A DNA stretch of 64,000 nucleotides from an uncultured Bacteroides sp. (GCF_937912035.1 NZ_CALDPF010000050.1:1-64000); one strand, 5' to 3'. Counted from the first letter of the stretch, positions 26,781 to 37,600 are shown. Numbers and translations: made by a program. The notes: generated from the sequence alone by a model not told the origin.

Positions 26781-28298
26781 TTATTGAAAATCAGGCAGTA
26801 CCGGATACAAGATCTTACCTTCCTTATCTACAGGATATTGTGCATTCTCATTCTCAAGGCGTTTTATCATCTGCTCACACATCCACCTGAGTTGTGAGGG
26901 ATTAGAAGATGAAAGATCATTATTCTCGTATGGGTCGTCTGAAAGATTATATAATTTATAAGAAGGAACACCACCTTTCTCAGGATTATAATAATAAATA
27001 ATCTTCCATTTATCCTTTCTGTAAGACGTAAAGTAACTGCCACGATGCTTGTGAGGGAAATGCATCAAGACATCATCACGTCTTGATCTGTCTTTCTTAC
27101 CGGAAAGCAGTTTCTTTATATCACTGCCATCCAATATATGATTCTTAGGCAAATCAACATTAGCTGCAGACAGGACTGTAGGAAATACATCCATTATGGT
27201 ACCAATTTCAGTCTGGACAAAATTCTGTTTTATAGGAAACTTCTTCTGGAATTTATTTGAAGAATCAGGCTTGGCCCAAGATACTATAAAAGGAACTCTT
27301 ACTCCACCTTCATATTCAGAACCTTTTTTACCTTTCAATGGCGCGGATGAAGCATGGTCTTCAGGATCACCAAGCGGAGCGTCACTTCCATTGTCACCTA
27401 TGAAAAATATCAAGGTATTCTCTGCCACACCCAATTCCTCGAGATTATACAGCAAATCACCTAAGGATTTATCCATACCTTCTATCAAGGTGGCAAATGC
27501 TCTTGCATTGTCACTCTTCTTACCTTTAGGATAATTATCAATAAAACGTTCATCCTTCTCAAAAGGGGAATGAACAGCATAATGCGCAAGATTCAAATAA
27601 AAGGGCTTACCCTCAGATACCGATTTCTTTATCTCTTTACATGCCTCGTTTGTCAATGCATCAGTCAGAAATGTATTGGTCCCATGATATTCTTCTAAAT
27701 CAGGAACAGCCTTTGTACGCTGTCCCTTTATCCAACCATATCCGTTTTCTCCATGATAACTACCAGGATGTCCTATTGCACAACCGGCAACATTAATATC
27801 AAATCCTATAACCTTAGGGTCTTTCCCTTCACTTTGGTTACACCCAAAATGTGCTTTTCCTATATGGATTGTCCTGTAACCGGCAGATTTTAACAATGAC
27901 GGATAAGTTATGCTGGAGGAATTTAATCCTTTCCAGTTCCATTCTTTGGGACCATAATCATTTCTGTTATTATAATTTTCTGAAATCCAGTTTGTAGTAT
28001 GATGACGTGCTGAATTCTGACCTGTCATAATTGATATTCGTGAGGGTGAACTTACACTTTGAGCATAAAAGGTAGAAAAACGTGCACCTTGTTCAGCCAA
28101 ACGTTCCATATTGGGGGTTCTATACCAGTTGTTCAAAGGTTGGGGTAAAAGAGTTCCGTTGGAATCTGTAATAAATGGTACAGAAGTATCCATAACTCCC
28201 ATATCATCAACCAAAAAAACAACTATATTAGGACGGTCCTGCGAATAAAGTGTTACAGAACTTAAAAACATTAAACATAAAAGACTTTTATTATTCAT
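26781..28298 (-). CDS. S1-family sulfatase, Ser-type (copy 2 of a duplicated gene)
   Basis: The protein matches the sulfatase at 19939-21456 except at the C-terminus, which here ends ILYPVLPDFQ instead of TLHPILPDLQ. The same start (MNNKSLLC, ATG at 28298), the same Ser83 maturation site (SSPSR) and the same GKAHFG variant are present. This copy sits 26 bp downstream of the intact beta-helix lipoprotein gene and is probably the parent arrangement. The two copies must have essentially the same activity, so the second may serve gene dosage. Alternatively it may be a target of ongoing conversion. Confidence 0.9.
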   Translation of the reverse strand: MNNKSLLCLMFLSSVTLYSQDRPNIVVFLVDDMGVMDTSVPFITDSNGTLLPQPLNNWYRTPNMERLAEQGARFSTFYAQSVSSPSRISIMTGQNSARHHTTNWISENYNNRNDYGPKEWNWKGLNSSSITYPSLLKSAGYRTIHIGKAHFGCNQSEGKDPKVIGFDINVAGCAIGHPGSYHGENGYGWIKGQRTKAVPDLEEYHGTNTFLTDALTNEACKEIKKSVSEGKPFYLNLAHYAVHSPFEKDERFIDNYPKGKKSDNARAFATLIEGMDKSLGDLLYNLEELGVAENTLIFFIGDNGSDAPLGDPEDHASSAPLKGKKGSEYEGGVRVPFIVSWAKPDSSNKFQKKFPIKQNFVQTEIGTIMDVFPTVLSAANVDLPKNHILDGSDIKKLLSGKKDRSRRDDVLMHFPHKHRGSYFTSYRKDKWKIIYYYNPEKGGVPSYKLYNLSDDPYENNDLSSSNPSQLRWMCEQMIKRLENENAQYPVDKEGKILYPVLPDFQ

Positions 28299-28329
28299 CG
28301 TTATATATTTTAAATAAAAAAATATCATT
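26813..28329 (-). repeat. Long direct repeat, copy 2 (sulfatase gene)
   Basis: Partner of 19,971-21,487. Identity ends at the ATATCATT just after the sulfatase start region. Beyond it the intact beta-helix gene here and its remnant there differ at many positions. Confidence 0.85.
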
Positions 28330-29878
28330 CCAGAACAACAGGATACAATGTACCTCCAGGAGGAAAATCCGTAGAATCTACAGGGCGGAAATTTGTATAA
28401 CGAGTTGGATTGTCTGAACCTACACTCACTTCATAAGGCCCTAAATAAAGCTGGTCATCAGACCATGGTGTTTTTCCCTCACGATTATCTTCCTTACATC
28501 TATTCTTATAAATAAAATTCTTTTTACCAACTTTATGTATAGTTGCCCATGGCCCCATTATTGCATTATAAGCATTTGACATCGTTGAAGGAAGATAAAC
28601 ACGATTATTCTCTACAAGATTATCACCACCGTCATTATTATGAAAAGTAACTTCCTGACACAATTCATTATCATAAAGTACATTCTGTTTTGTACCAGGA
28701 TCTTGAAATGAAAGGTGTCTAAGTCTGGATACACGACAGTTAGTTATAAGGTTTTTTGATCCACCTATAAAAAAGTATCCATGCCCTCCTCCACCTTTAC
28801 AGAAAGATCTGTCCATTTCTGCATTTCGTATTGTATTATTATTACCAGTTACCCATATAGAATGAGATGCGTTATTTATTAATTTCACATTATCAACATA
28901 ACAATTCTTTGAGCCTCGCATATTTACAGTCATAAAATCAGCATAAGCAGGTAATTCATCCTTACCCAAATTATCATCCTTAGGATAATTCTGTCCATCC
29001 TCATTCAACCAGCCACCTATAACTGTAACATTCCGTAGTCCTACATTAGTACCATTATACATACTAATCACACCGAATGTCTTTGGGGATATTTTGGGGT
29101 CAATTGTAATTATAACACCATCACGACTTTCTCCAATCAATACTGCATTGTTATAAAGTCTGATTCCAGTATTCATGGTATAATTACCATTTTTCAATAA
29201 TGCTACTACTTTTTCATATTTATTATTCTCAAAATAAGCTTTAATTTCATTGAAGTTTGTACCAGGTTCAAACACCTTTGTTACCTCCTTAAGTTGATCT
29301 TCAAGATGCGGAATTCCACCTTGCTTACCGGCCTGTCTCCATATCTGCATTTGAGCGTTATATTTATAATTCTCAGAGAACTTAGATTCGTCAAAAGTGA
29401 CTTCCGGGTCACCTACCTGATATTTTGTTTCTTTACGTTTATATTTAGGCTGTTTCAGAACAAATTCCTTTTTACCATTTGAAAATCCATCGTATATAAA
29501 CGACGTTATAGTTGCTTCACGATCATCATAAAAATTAAACTCGGTATTCACTTGAACTTCTATAGGAGTCTCAGGACATGCCTTTCCGTTTTTGGAATTT
29601 AAAGTGACCCAGGATCTATTAGAAGAAATGCGCCACTCTCTATTAGAATAGATTTTTATTGTTCTCGAACCACCTCTAGCTTCAATATTATCTTCCCAAC
29701 CTTCTATTTTAAACACCCAATCCTCTATAGGCTTTGTTTCTTCTTCCTCTTCTGGAATATCATCTTTCTTTATTTCATCACTACAGCTACAAAAAAATAA
29801 TGTCATAAATAATACCCCCAATGACATTATACACAAACTGAATCTGTGATTAAATTCTAATATGTTTTTTGTTTTCAT
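28325..29878 (-). CDS. Surface lipoprotein with BACON-like domain and right-handed beta-helix; candidate polysaccharide-degrading enzyme
   Basis: I start at the ATG at 29878; a lipoprotein signal leads to Cys32 in FFCSCSDEIKKDD, and the acidic residues after Cys fit a Bacteroides surface-export signal. Residues of about 55-150 look like a BACON domain (GGSRTIKIYSNREWRISSNRSW, then a strand ending VLKQP). From about 215 to 470 short strands repeat as in a parallel beta-helix: NTIRNAEMD, NLITNCRVSRL, NVLYDNELCQ, NLVENNRVY, NFIYKNRC. Polar candidates for an active site include SFCKGGGGHGYF and RLRHLSFQDPG. Beta-helix folds occur in polysaccharide lyases and in GH28, GH82 and GH110; I recognise none of these. 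It is the only predicted surface enzyme in the PUL and precedes a sulfatase by 26 bp. Confidence 0.65.
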   Translation of the reverse strand: MKTKNILEFNHRFSLCIMSLGVLFMTLFFCSCSDEIKKDDIPEEEEETKPIEDWVFKIEGWEDNIEARGGSRTIKIYSNREWRISSNRSWVTLNSKNGKACPETPIEVQVNTEFNFYDDREATITSFIYDGFSNGKKEFVLKQPKYKRKETKYQVGDPEVTFDESKFSENYKYNAQMQIWRQAGKQGGIPHLEDQLKEVTKVFEPGTNFNEIKAYFENNKYEKVVALLKNGNYTMNTGIRLYNNAVLIGESRDGVIITIDPKISPKTFGVISMYNGTNVGLRNVTVIGGWLNEDGQNYPKDDNLGKDELPAYADFMTVNMRGSKNCYVDNVKLINNASHSIWVTGNNNTIRNAEMDRSFCKGGGGHGYFFIGGSKNLITNCRVSRLRHLSFQDPGTKQNVLYDNELCQEVTFHNNDGGDNLVENNRVYLPSTMSNAYNAIMGPWATIHKVGKKNFIYKNRCKEDNREGKTPWSDDQLYLGPYEVSVGSDNPTRYTNFRPVDSTDFPPGGTLYPVVLE

Positions 29879-29914
29879 GGTCATTTATATTTAATTGTAA
29901 GAATATTTATTTTA

Positions 29915-31327
29915 TTATTCAGTAATGAATGAAGATACAGGTAAACCGTTAGTTCCCCAAAGACTTCCTTCAACATAATTTTTATATCCATAACGAACTA
30001 TTACCGGTTCCTTCACATTTTCGCTATATACCTCAACTAATTTTCTATTAACAATACGAGCCTTGGCAGTATAAAAAACACTATCTCTACCAGCTATTTC
30101 AAAATCACGTAATGGTTTATACTTTGATGTAAGGCCTAGAGGAGCTCTTTCAAATGAAAGAATTATTCGATTACCTTTTATTTCATGTGAAATATATCTT
30201 GGAGATTCTCCAATTATACCTTTAATATTATAAGTCTTGGACAATGCCAAATAAGCCAATCTGTTTCCAACTTCCATCTTTTGTGATGGATGAATACAGG
30301 TTTCATTGCCAATATCCAACGTAACTACCATTGCTACATTAGGTATATTCTTCTCACAATTATACTGCGCCTCTCTTAATTTAGCTGTGCCAATAGAATC
30401 TTTATTTTCATAACAATGCGGTGCTATCTGTACATAATAAAACGGAAGTTCAACATTGTTAAGTTGTGTACGCCAATCATTTACAAACGTTTTAAACAAA
30501 GATTCATATTGAGAAGGATTATCTCTATTTGATTCACCCTGATACCATATAACACCTTTGAAGGAAAATTTCTTTATAGGATTAATCATCCCATTATAAA
30601 GCATTGATGCAGCCCATTGCGGTTTATCCACTTTTGAGTCATCCCTCAAATGATTAAGAGAAATCTCAGGATATGTTTTCAACGTTTCCGTAGTCATCCA
30701 TGACTGTATTTTTGACCCACCCCAACTTGAATTGACAAGTCCTATAGGAATGTTCAACGTTCTATACAGCTGAAGACCAAAAAAGTATGCTGTAGCACTA
30801 AAATCCGAAACATTTTCCGGAGTATTCACATTCCATTTTCCCTGACAATCATCTAAAGCCTTTTTTGAAGGATTTTTACTAACACTAAAAAGTCGTATCG
30901 GTGTATCAGGTCTTGCGTTTACTATCGTTTCTGTTGAATTTTCAACAGGTTGTCCTGAAAAGCCCTTAATAGGCATTTCCATATTTGACTGTCCTGAACA
31001 CAACCAGACCTCACCTAAATAAATATCTGATAACTTATGAATATTACCATCATTAAATTTAATATTATAAGGTCCACCAGCATCGCCAGTCTCTACTGTA
31101 AGTTCCCAATATCCACTTGAATTTATTTGAGCTTTATAAACTTTTGAATTCCATGAGGTAAACACTTCTATAAATTCTTTACTGTCACTATACCCCCATA
31201 ATTTTACATTACTATTTCGTTGCAAAACCATGTGATCCGATATTATTGACGGCAAAATAACTTTTGCATTCAAAGAAATAATCATCAATAACGATAACAA
31301 TAGATATAATATTCTTTTATAAACCAT
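29915..31327 (-). CDS. Secreted sialate O-acetylesterase-like (SASA) carbohydrate esterase
   Basis: A signal peptide (MVYKRILYLLLSLLMIISLNA) leads to the typical SASA start VILPSIISDHMVLQRNSNVKLWGY. Motifs are CSGQSNMEMP with nucleophile Ser114, VNSSWGGSKIQSWM, GVIWYQGESNRDN and a C-terminal CIHPSQKMEVGNRLA that supplies Asp/His-type residues. The 470-residue length is normal. Family members deacetylate sialic acid or plant and algal glycans (SASA/CE20-like). This is the first gene after the 470-bp gap that separates the transport genes from the degradative genes, and it lies 37 bp upstream of the beta-helix lipoprotein start. Confidence 0.85.
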   Translation of the reverse strand: MVYKRILYLLLSLLMIISLNAKVILPSIISDHMVLQRNSNVKLWGYSDSKEFIEVFTSWNSKVYKAQINSSGYWELTVETGDAGGPYNIKFNDGNIHKLSDIYLGEVWLCSGQSNMEMPIKGFSGQPVENSTETIVNARPDTPIRLFSVSKNPSKKALDDCQGKWNVNTPENVSDFSATAYFFGLQLYRTLNIPIGLVNSSWGGSKIQSWMTTETLKTYPEISLNHLRDDSKVDKPQWAASMLYNGMINPIKKFSFKGVIWYQGESNRDNPSQYESLFKTFVNDWRTQLNNVELPFYYVQIAPHCYENKDSIGTAKLREAQYNCEKNIPNVAMVVTLDIGNETCIHPSQKMEVGNRLAYLALSKTYNIKGIIGESPRYISHEIKGNRIILSFERAPLGLTSKYKPLRDFEIAGRDSVFYTAKARIVNRKLVEVYSENVKEPVIVRYGYKNYVEGSLWGTNGLPVSSFITE

Positions 31328-31797
31328 ACACAGAAACTTCTAATTTTAAATATCATCCTTTCCATTTATTTTATTTACTTACATAATTTATTCAATTATG
31401 CTCATAATATTCGAACTGCGTAGTAAACTTTAAATTTCTATATTAAAAGCTTAGTATTTAAAATCATACGCTCCGAACTACTAATAAATTATATCAGTAT
31501 TATCCAACTAACCTTTTAACAACACCAGTAATTTATAACAGACGTTACCATAATTATCATCTTTCTTAAAAACAATATTTTACGTAAATGTTATAACCAA
31601 TTATATAAAATCAGATATAATCAAAATATATTTTTATGATTATGGCATCAAAACAATAATAGACTATTAAAAAAAGTAATAATTTATCAACAAACAAAAT
31701 ACTGATTAAATTAAATAAAGTCTATAGAAAGAGAAATCTGAGGATAAAAATCTCAGTTTCTCTTTCTTCTCTATATAAAACCTATCTAAAACTTTAA
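31328..31797. other. 470-bp intergenic region between transport and enzyme halves of the PUL
   Basis: This stretch is very AT-rich and contains no gene. Its left end as read on the minus strand holds a terminator-like hairpin at 31,726-31,767. I found no clear -7/-33 promoter pair for the SASA gene, although one is expected here. Confidence 0.5.
31726..31767 (-). terminator. Hairpin terminator after the SGBP-like gene
   Basis: Two 16-17-nt arms (31,726-31,742 and 31,752-31,767) pair with a single bulged base, and the loop is about 9 nt. On the minus strand it is followed by a T-rich stretch (ATAGACTTTATTT). It begins 31 bp after the stop of the last transport gene. Confidence 0.6.
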
Positions 31798-32769
31798 CTA
31801 CTTATAGTTTTCTGGATCTTCATCTCTCCATTCTTTGACTCCATCCCTTATTCTGTTACGAAAAACAAGAGTATCATTGGCTACAATATAACTGCCATCC
31901 CCATTGGTAATCTTGTAATTAAGGAACATTTTACGATCCTGAAGCAGTTTGGGATTATTATATTTACATTCACCTACACTCTGTATCGAATATCCAACGC
32001 CCTCAGGCGCTAACAAATCGATAGTATTGTCTTCCTTTAATTTTATATTCATTTTGTAATCAATATTATTGGCAGCCATACTTGACATAACACTATTCGG
32101 GGCAGATGTTACAAGTGTATTTATGTAATTATCATCCATAGGTATTTTAAACGCAATCTTCTTTCTCTCAGTTTCCTCTCCTTGAGCATTATAATAAACA
32201 TATTCTCCATAGTTATAATAATAACCGAAAAGTTTACACTCATATTTTACACCTATTACAGTATATTCCTTTCCAGCCATTAGAGAATCTGCATCTGCTC
32301 TAATTATCCTAATTGGCAAGACATACTTGGGACTTATAGTTTCTGTATAATTTTTTAGGAATCCATCCTGCATTTCAACAGAAACAATACCGGCATACCT
32401 TCCTTTATCAATAGTCATTTTCTCATAATTACTTAAAGAATACCATTCTGAAGGTAGCAATTCAAGACTCTCTAATTTGGCTGTTGAATTCTTTATGTGA
32501 TCAAACTTAGACGTTTTCATTTTATCAAGTATAGTTTCATCAATTATACTCGGATCTATTTCAAAATAGACTTCACGTTTTTTATCATTTGACATTACAC
32601 CTCCTAAAACAGCACCAAAATCGAATTTATTACGTTCACCGATTATAAAACTACGCACATCAACCTGATGAGTAAAATAAATACCGGAATAATCATAATC
32701 CTTAATATAATCTTCATAACATGATGTACAACACACCAATACAGATAAAATCAATAATAATTTCTTCAT
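31798..32769 (-). CDS. Surface glycan-binding-type lipoprotein (DUF1735/DUF4361-like)
   Basis: I start at the ATG at 32769 (MKKLLLILSVLVCCTSC, lipid-linked Cys17); ATG 32775, two codons earlier, is also possible. The longer frame upstream overlaps the susD stop and is unlikely. Residues of about 25-150 (YIKDYDYSGIYFTHQ to LPIRI) look like a BT_3987/DUF1735-type immunoglobulin-like domain. The C-terminal half (LFGYYYNYGEYVYY, AFKIPMDD, KMFLNYKITNGDGSY, ending NRIRDGVKEWRDEDP) resembles DUF4361. Such proteins sit directly after SusD in PULs and bind the glycan at the cell surface. It follows the second susD by 13 bp and is followed by a terminator. Confidence 0.75.
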   Translation of the reverse strand: MKKLLLILSVLVCCTSCYEDYIKDYDYSGIYFTHQVDVRSFIIGERNKFDFGAVLGGVMSNDKKREVYFEIDPSIIDETILDKMKTSKFDHIKNSTAKLESLELLPSEWYSLSNYEKMTIDKGRYAGIVSVEMQDGFLKNYTETISPKYVLPIRIIRADADSLMAGKEYTVIGVKYECKLFGYYYNYGEYVYYNAQGEETERKKIAFKIPMDDNYINTLVTSAPNSVMSSMAANNIDYKMNIKLKEDNTIDLLAPEGVGYSIQSVGECKYNNPKLLQDRKMFLNYKITNGDGSYIVANDTLVFRNRIRDGVKEWRDEDPENYK

Positions 32770-32782
32770 ACTCATAATATAA

Positions 32783-34597
32783 TTATTTAGACCAAGTATT
32801 CCAACCTTCATTTTGTTCAAGATTATCATCTTTAAGAATATCACCATAAGGTATCGGAATAAACAAAGATGGAAATTCCCTATTTTCAACTTCCTGTACC
32901 TCATATATAAATGTTCCGTCGGTTTTCTTTGTTACATTAATTTTATGTACAGGTTTATTTATTTCATTTACATTAGTAGCCCAACGGCGTATATCGAAGA
33001 AACGCTGTCCTTCAAAACAAAACTCAATACGCCTCTCGTTATGTACAAGTTCACGAAAAGTTTCATAATCTTCGGCAGCTTCTTCAAGATAAGGGTCTGA
33101 ATCAGCAAAAATGGCCTTATTATCATAAGTCTTACGGCTTCGAAGATATTTCAATGCATCTTTAGGTGATATCCCGAAAAATGTACTGTTAGGATCTTTT
33201 GTATATTCATTTGCCGCCTCAGCAAAAGCAAGGACCATGTGTTCCCATCTGTAATAATGTTTCACATGTGGACCTTTATAAACATTTGCAGCACTCCAAT
33301 CAAGATCAGGATAAACCATTTTTCTTATGTGGTATCCTGTACGGCTTACTTTTGCCAAACCCGGTGAATCCTTCCCCCATTCACCGGAAGTCTCATCAAA
33401 CCATGTTTCAAAAGTGTAGTCATGTTTATTTGTCGATCCAGGATAAAATATAACTGAATAGAAACGAGGGTCCCTGTTTGCATAAGGATTATTTGAATCA
33501 TAAAGTTTTTGTCCCTCTGGATGCTCCTTTGGATACCCGTTACTCATAGGAAAAGCATCTACTAAATCATGAGTAGCCCCTAATACTCCATCTCCTCTAA
33601 ATCCTACAGGATAGAACTCTTTTTCATGACTGTCATTAGTATCTGTATTACCATCCCTGCGACTTACAAATATACCATTGGGAGAACATGCATCAAACCA
33701 ATTCAACCTATTACTCCAAACGAAACCGCCGGACACATTATCTGTATTCAATTTAAAATCCATCACTTCCTTTGCATATTCAGCCGCTTTTTTCCACCGC
33801 TCCATATCTCCATTAGGATTAAATAATGGACTAGCGTATGTAAGATACATATCAGCTAAAATAGCTCTCGTTGTAATACCGTCTATCCTTCCCCAATTAC
33901 AACCTCCCAATATACCCTGATATGTTCGTAATTCTTCATCTGTATACAAAAAATCCCTATGCGCCAAAGGTAATAAGGCATAAGCAGCTTCACAGTCTGA
34001 CAAAATCTGTTCAACACATTTATCATAACTTGAGCGCGTATAATAAATCTGTTCGGAATCTACTGTCACCTTTTCTGTAATGATAGGTGTACCAAGCATT
34101 TCTCCTGATTTTATACCTCTTCCACCGTAAGTTTTAAGTAATCTCCATTCCATAAATGCACGAAGACCATACGCCTCTCCCTGCAATCTTTTCTTAAATG
34201 CTTCATCAAGTTTTGGGTCCAAATAATATTTGTTATTCAACCCCATATTATCATCAAGGAATATATTAAGATTAGCAATAGCTTTATATGAAGAACTCCA
34301 TATTCCTGAAAAGGGATCCTGTGAATTATTACTTCTACCAGTTGCAAATTTTACAACTTGGTCATTTACACTTGTCAAGACAGCATCATCAGTAGTACAA
34401 TCCAAACGATTACCTTCTATAGTTCTATAGTTCCTTGGTATTTGTTCGTACGCATAGCCGACTAGCCCACTTACGTAATTTTGAAATTTTTCCATTTCTT
34501 CATCATCCACCTGACCGTATGGATACGGATCAAGCAAAGAATCACATCCGGATAAAATCACAGAAAATATTATTGCAAAAGATAATTTATTTCTCAT
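32783..34597 (-). CDS. SusD-like surface glycan-binding lipoprotein (pair 2)
   Basis: A 604-residue lipoprotein (Cys18 in SVILSGCDS). It has the SusD/RagB plan: a helical N-terminal region with tetratricopeptide-type helices (AEAYGLRAFMEWRLLKTYGGRG), a variable ligand-binding loop region in the middle, and the C-terminal ELVHNERRIEFCFEGQRFFDIRRW. It begins 11 bp after the stop of the atypical SusC and forms a lid/receptor pair with it. Since the two SusD proteins in the locus differ strongly from each other, the pairs probably import different products, or the same product in different modification states; this is inference. Confidence 0.93.
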   Translation of the reverse strand: MRNKLSFAIIFSVILSGCDSLLDPYPYGQVDDEEMEKFQNYVSGLVGYAYEQIPRNYRTIEGNRLDCTTDDAVLTSVNDQVVKFATGRSNNSQDPFSGIWSSSYKAIANLNIFLDDNMGLNNKYYLDPKLDEAFKKRLQGEAYGLRAFMEWRLLKTYGGRGIKSGEMLGTPIITEKVTVDSEQIYYTRSSYDKCVEQILSDCEAAYALLPLAHRDFLYTDEELRTYQGILGGCNWGRIDGITTRAILADMYLTYASPLFNPNGDMERWKKAAEYAKEVMDFKLNTDNVSGGFVWSNRLNWFDACSPNGIFVSRRDGNTDTNDSHEKEFYPVGFRGDGVLGATHDLVDAFPMSNGYPKEHPEGQKLYDSNNPYANRDPRFYSVIFYPGSTNKHDYTFETWFDETSGEWGKDSPGLAKVSRTGYHIRKMVYPDLDWSAANVYKGPHVKHYYRWEHMVLAFAEAANEYTKDPNSTFFGISPKDALKYLRSRKTYDNKAIFADSDPYLEEAAEDYETFRELVHNERRIEFCFEGQRFFDIRRWATNVNEINKPVHKINVTKKTDGTFIYEVQEVENREFPSLFIPIPYGDILKDDNLEQNEGWNTWSK

Positions 34598-34608
34598 ATT
34601 TTTTTATT

Positions 34609-37600
34609 TTAAAATGTAAATTTCAAACCACCTGTATAAGTTGAATACAAAGGATATACATCTATTCCAGATGACATAGATTCAGGATCTGTATCCTTTA
34701 TTCCGGAAATAGTTAGCAAATTTGCACCACGAACAAAAACTCGAATACCTCCTATCCCCCATTTATCGCATATTCTTGAAGGAATATTATATGCAAGTTC
34801 AACATTCTGTAGTTTAAAATAACTCATATTACGCAACCAGAAAGAAGAATCCTGAAAATTATGCTCAACTTTATAATAAGTCAAACGTGGATATTCACCT
34901 CCAATATTGTCTCTTACCCATGTTGAGTAATTGTTTTCACCGCTTCCACCTCTATAATAAGAGCTTGGTAATAGTCCTTCTCTTCCGGCTACTCCTGTTC
35001 CGACTGCTGTTAATTCTAATCCTTTATACTCTAAATTAATGTTGATTGCATAATTGAGTTTAGGAGTTGAATTACCTATACAAGCCTTATCATTATTATT
35101 TATTACTCCATCACCATTCATATCCTTATATTTCAGATCTCCTGCCTTCAAATCAGTAGAGAATGAAGATTTTACAGGATCATTCAACGCTTCTTCATCA
35201 GAGGCATACTTACCTGTACAAATCAGACCGTAAATATCACCGGTAGCTTTACCTGATTTTGAACGATACCATTTCTCGTTTTCAGGATAATTGGGCTCGT
35301 CGAGTTTAAGATACAAAGCATTATTACGTAAAAGATTTAATCCTATTCTATAATTTAAATCACCTATTTTATCTTTATATGAAGCCATAATCTCTACCCC
35401 ATGAAATCTCGTTTTTGAGAAATTCTGATATGGTAAGACCTTGAAACCCAAATAGCTTGGATAATAATTAGACGGTTGTATAATCTGACCTTTTCTTGTT
35501 CTGTTATAATAAGACACATCAACATGTAACCTTTTATCAAACATCATAACTTCTCCACCCACAGTAAATTCATCCATATAAATCCAATCAAGATTAGGAT
35601 TTCCAAGTGTGGTATATTGTGTAGAACTTGTAGAAGAAGTATTATTTCCTATCCAGTCTGACGAAGGACCTCCTGGATATCCAAAGGCATCAGCGCCATC
35701 GCTCTTCCAGTTTGATTCATATTTATATGTCGTACGATATGTAACGTCACCAACTCGTCCTATTTGGGCACGTAGTTTCAAGAAATCTACAACTTCACAT
35801 TTTTTCATAAATTTCTCGTCAGAAAGTATCCATGCAGCCCCAAATGTAGGAAACATCTTATACCTATTCTTAGGAGCATAATAATTAGAACCGACGTAGT
35901 TTACAACTCCCTGGAAAATATATTTATCCTTAAGTATATACGATAAATCAAATATTCCGTTGGCCTGACGTATTGGTTCTTTATAACCTTCACGGACCCA
36001 ATTACTCAGATTCATTGTAAGACCGGTTTTTAACTGATGATTTCCAAATGTTCTGTCATAAGAAAGACGTTCATACGCAGTATATTTAACACTATAATAT
36101 TGATGTAACTTACTTTCACCTGAAGCAAGAGTCTCCCCCCTCACCTTTTCTGTATCATATCCATTTTCTGCTTCCGGATTAGGAATAATATAATAAGCCG
36201 CATATTGTTCACTTTTTCCTACACGTGTAAGATAAGAACCGTTGAATCCTATATACGAAGTAGATTTCAAGCCCTTGATCAAATGCCCAAAATCTATATC
36301 AAGCGAAACATTACCAATACCTGAACGATTAATTTCAGAATAATATCCACATCCTTCAATTCCTCCTATTGGATTATTAGGGTATGTCTTAGATATGGCA
36401 TACATTGGCCTGCCAGTAGCATCACTAAAACCGATATGAACAGGATATGCGACAGGACTATTATTATTCACATGAGATATCAATGAGGTAAACTCATTTA
36501 TATCTTCAGTGGAACCATAATTTGGAGAATGTCTGATACTTATATTTCCGGCAAAATCAAACCGTATTTTCATTATATCATTGAGCCTTACATCAAGATT
36601 TGTTCTAACATTAAGTCTATTGTAATCAGCCTTTCTGCCCAATTTGTAGATATCACCTTCACCGGTATATCCTATATAAGCAGCATACTGTACATTCCTG
36701 TTTCCTCCAATGGAAGAGACATTCGCTCTCTGATAAGAGCGTGTGTTTTTAAACATCATATCACGCCAATTTACATTAGGATATAATGGGTTATAAGGGT
36801 CGTTTAATGCATACTGTGATATAGCTTCATCGCTATACAACGGTTCAAGTCCACTATTAACTCTTGCCATATTATTTAGTCTTGCATAATCTACCCCATT
36901 TGTGTATTCTGGGAAACGATCCACAACACTGATACCACCTTCTAAGTTAACACTGATTCTTCTATCGTTAACTTTTCCTCGTTTTGTTCTGATATACATT
37001 ATAGCCTGTGCGGCTGGTCCATAAAGAGACCTCGTTACAGGATCTTTCACCAACGTAACACTCTCAATTTCTTCCGGATCAAGAGGCATTTCCGTTATGT
37101 CAACCTGAATGTCATCAATAACATAGACCACACCCTGTCCACGTGAATATTCATCCACTTTCGAAGTGATACCATTGGTAGCATTCATCTCCTCAGCATG
37201 CAAGCCAGGTTGTCCATCTTTCTCGGATGAAGTATATCCAGACAAAAGACCTGTCATGGCGTTGCGCAAATCCGATGTCGGATATTTAGACAAATCATTT
37301 CCTGTAAGAGTAGAAAGATTGTCTGTTGCATAACGACTGTATGTAGAACTGTATGGTATACTGACAACATCATCAGAAGACTTAAGAAAAGCTGCTTCAC
37401 TTAATACTATATTACCTCTAATCGCAAGATTTGAGACTATGCCTGAATATTTCTCATACCCCAACATACTGACTGACACAACAGCCGAAGGTTTTGAAAC
37501 GAATGTCAATTCCCCGTTTACATCTGTAGTTGCATGTATTAATCCTTCACCTACTACTACAGATGCACCAGGAATTGCTTCACCTTTCTCATCCGTAACC

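Noticed and set aside
20354..27534. Identical 112-codon plus-strand frames in both sulfatase copies, as a possible conserved antisense gene
   Set aside because: They are identical only because the underlying sulfatase copies are identical; no independent support.
31328..31725. CRISPR or tandem repeat array in the 470-bp gap
   Set aside because: The stretch is AT-rich and has loosely similar words but no regularly spaced repeats.
32770..32904. N-terminal extension of the SGBP-like lipoprotein to 32904
   Set aside because: It would overlap the susD coding end by more than 100 bp and lose the lipoprotein signal; the starts at 32769/32775 fit.
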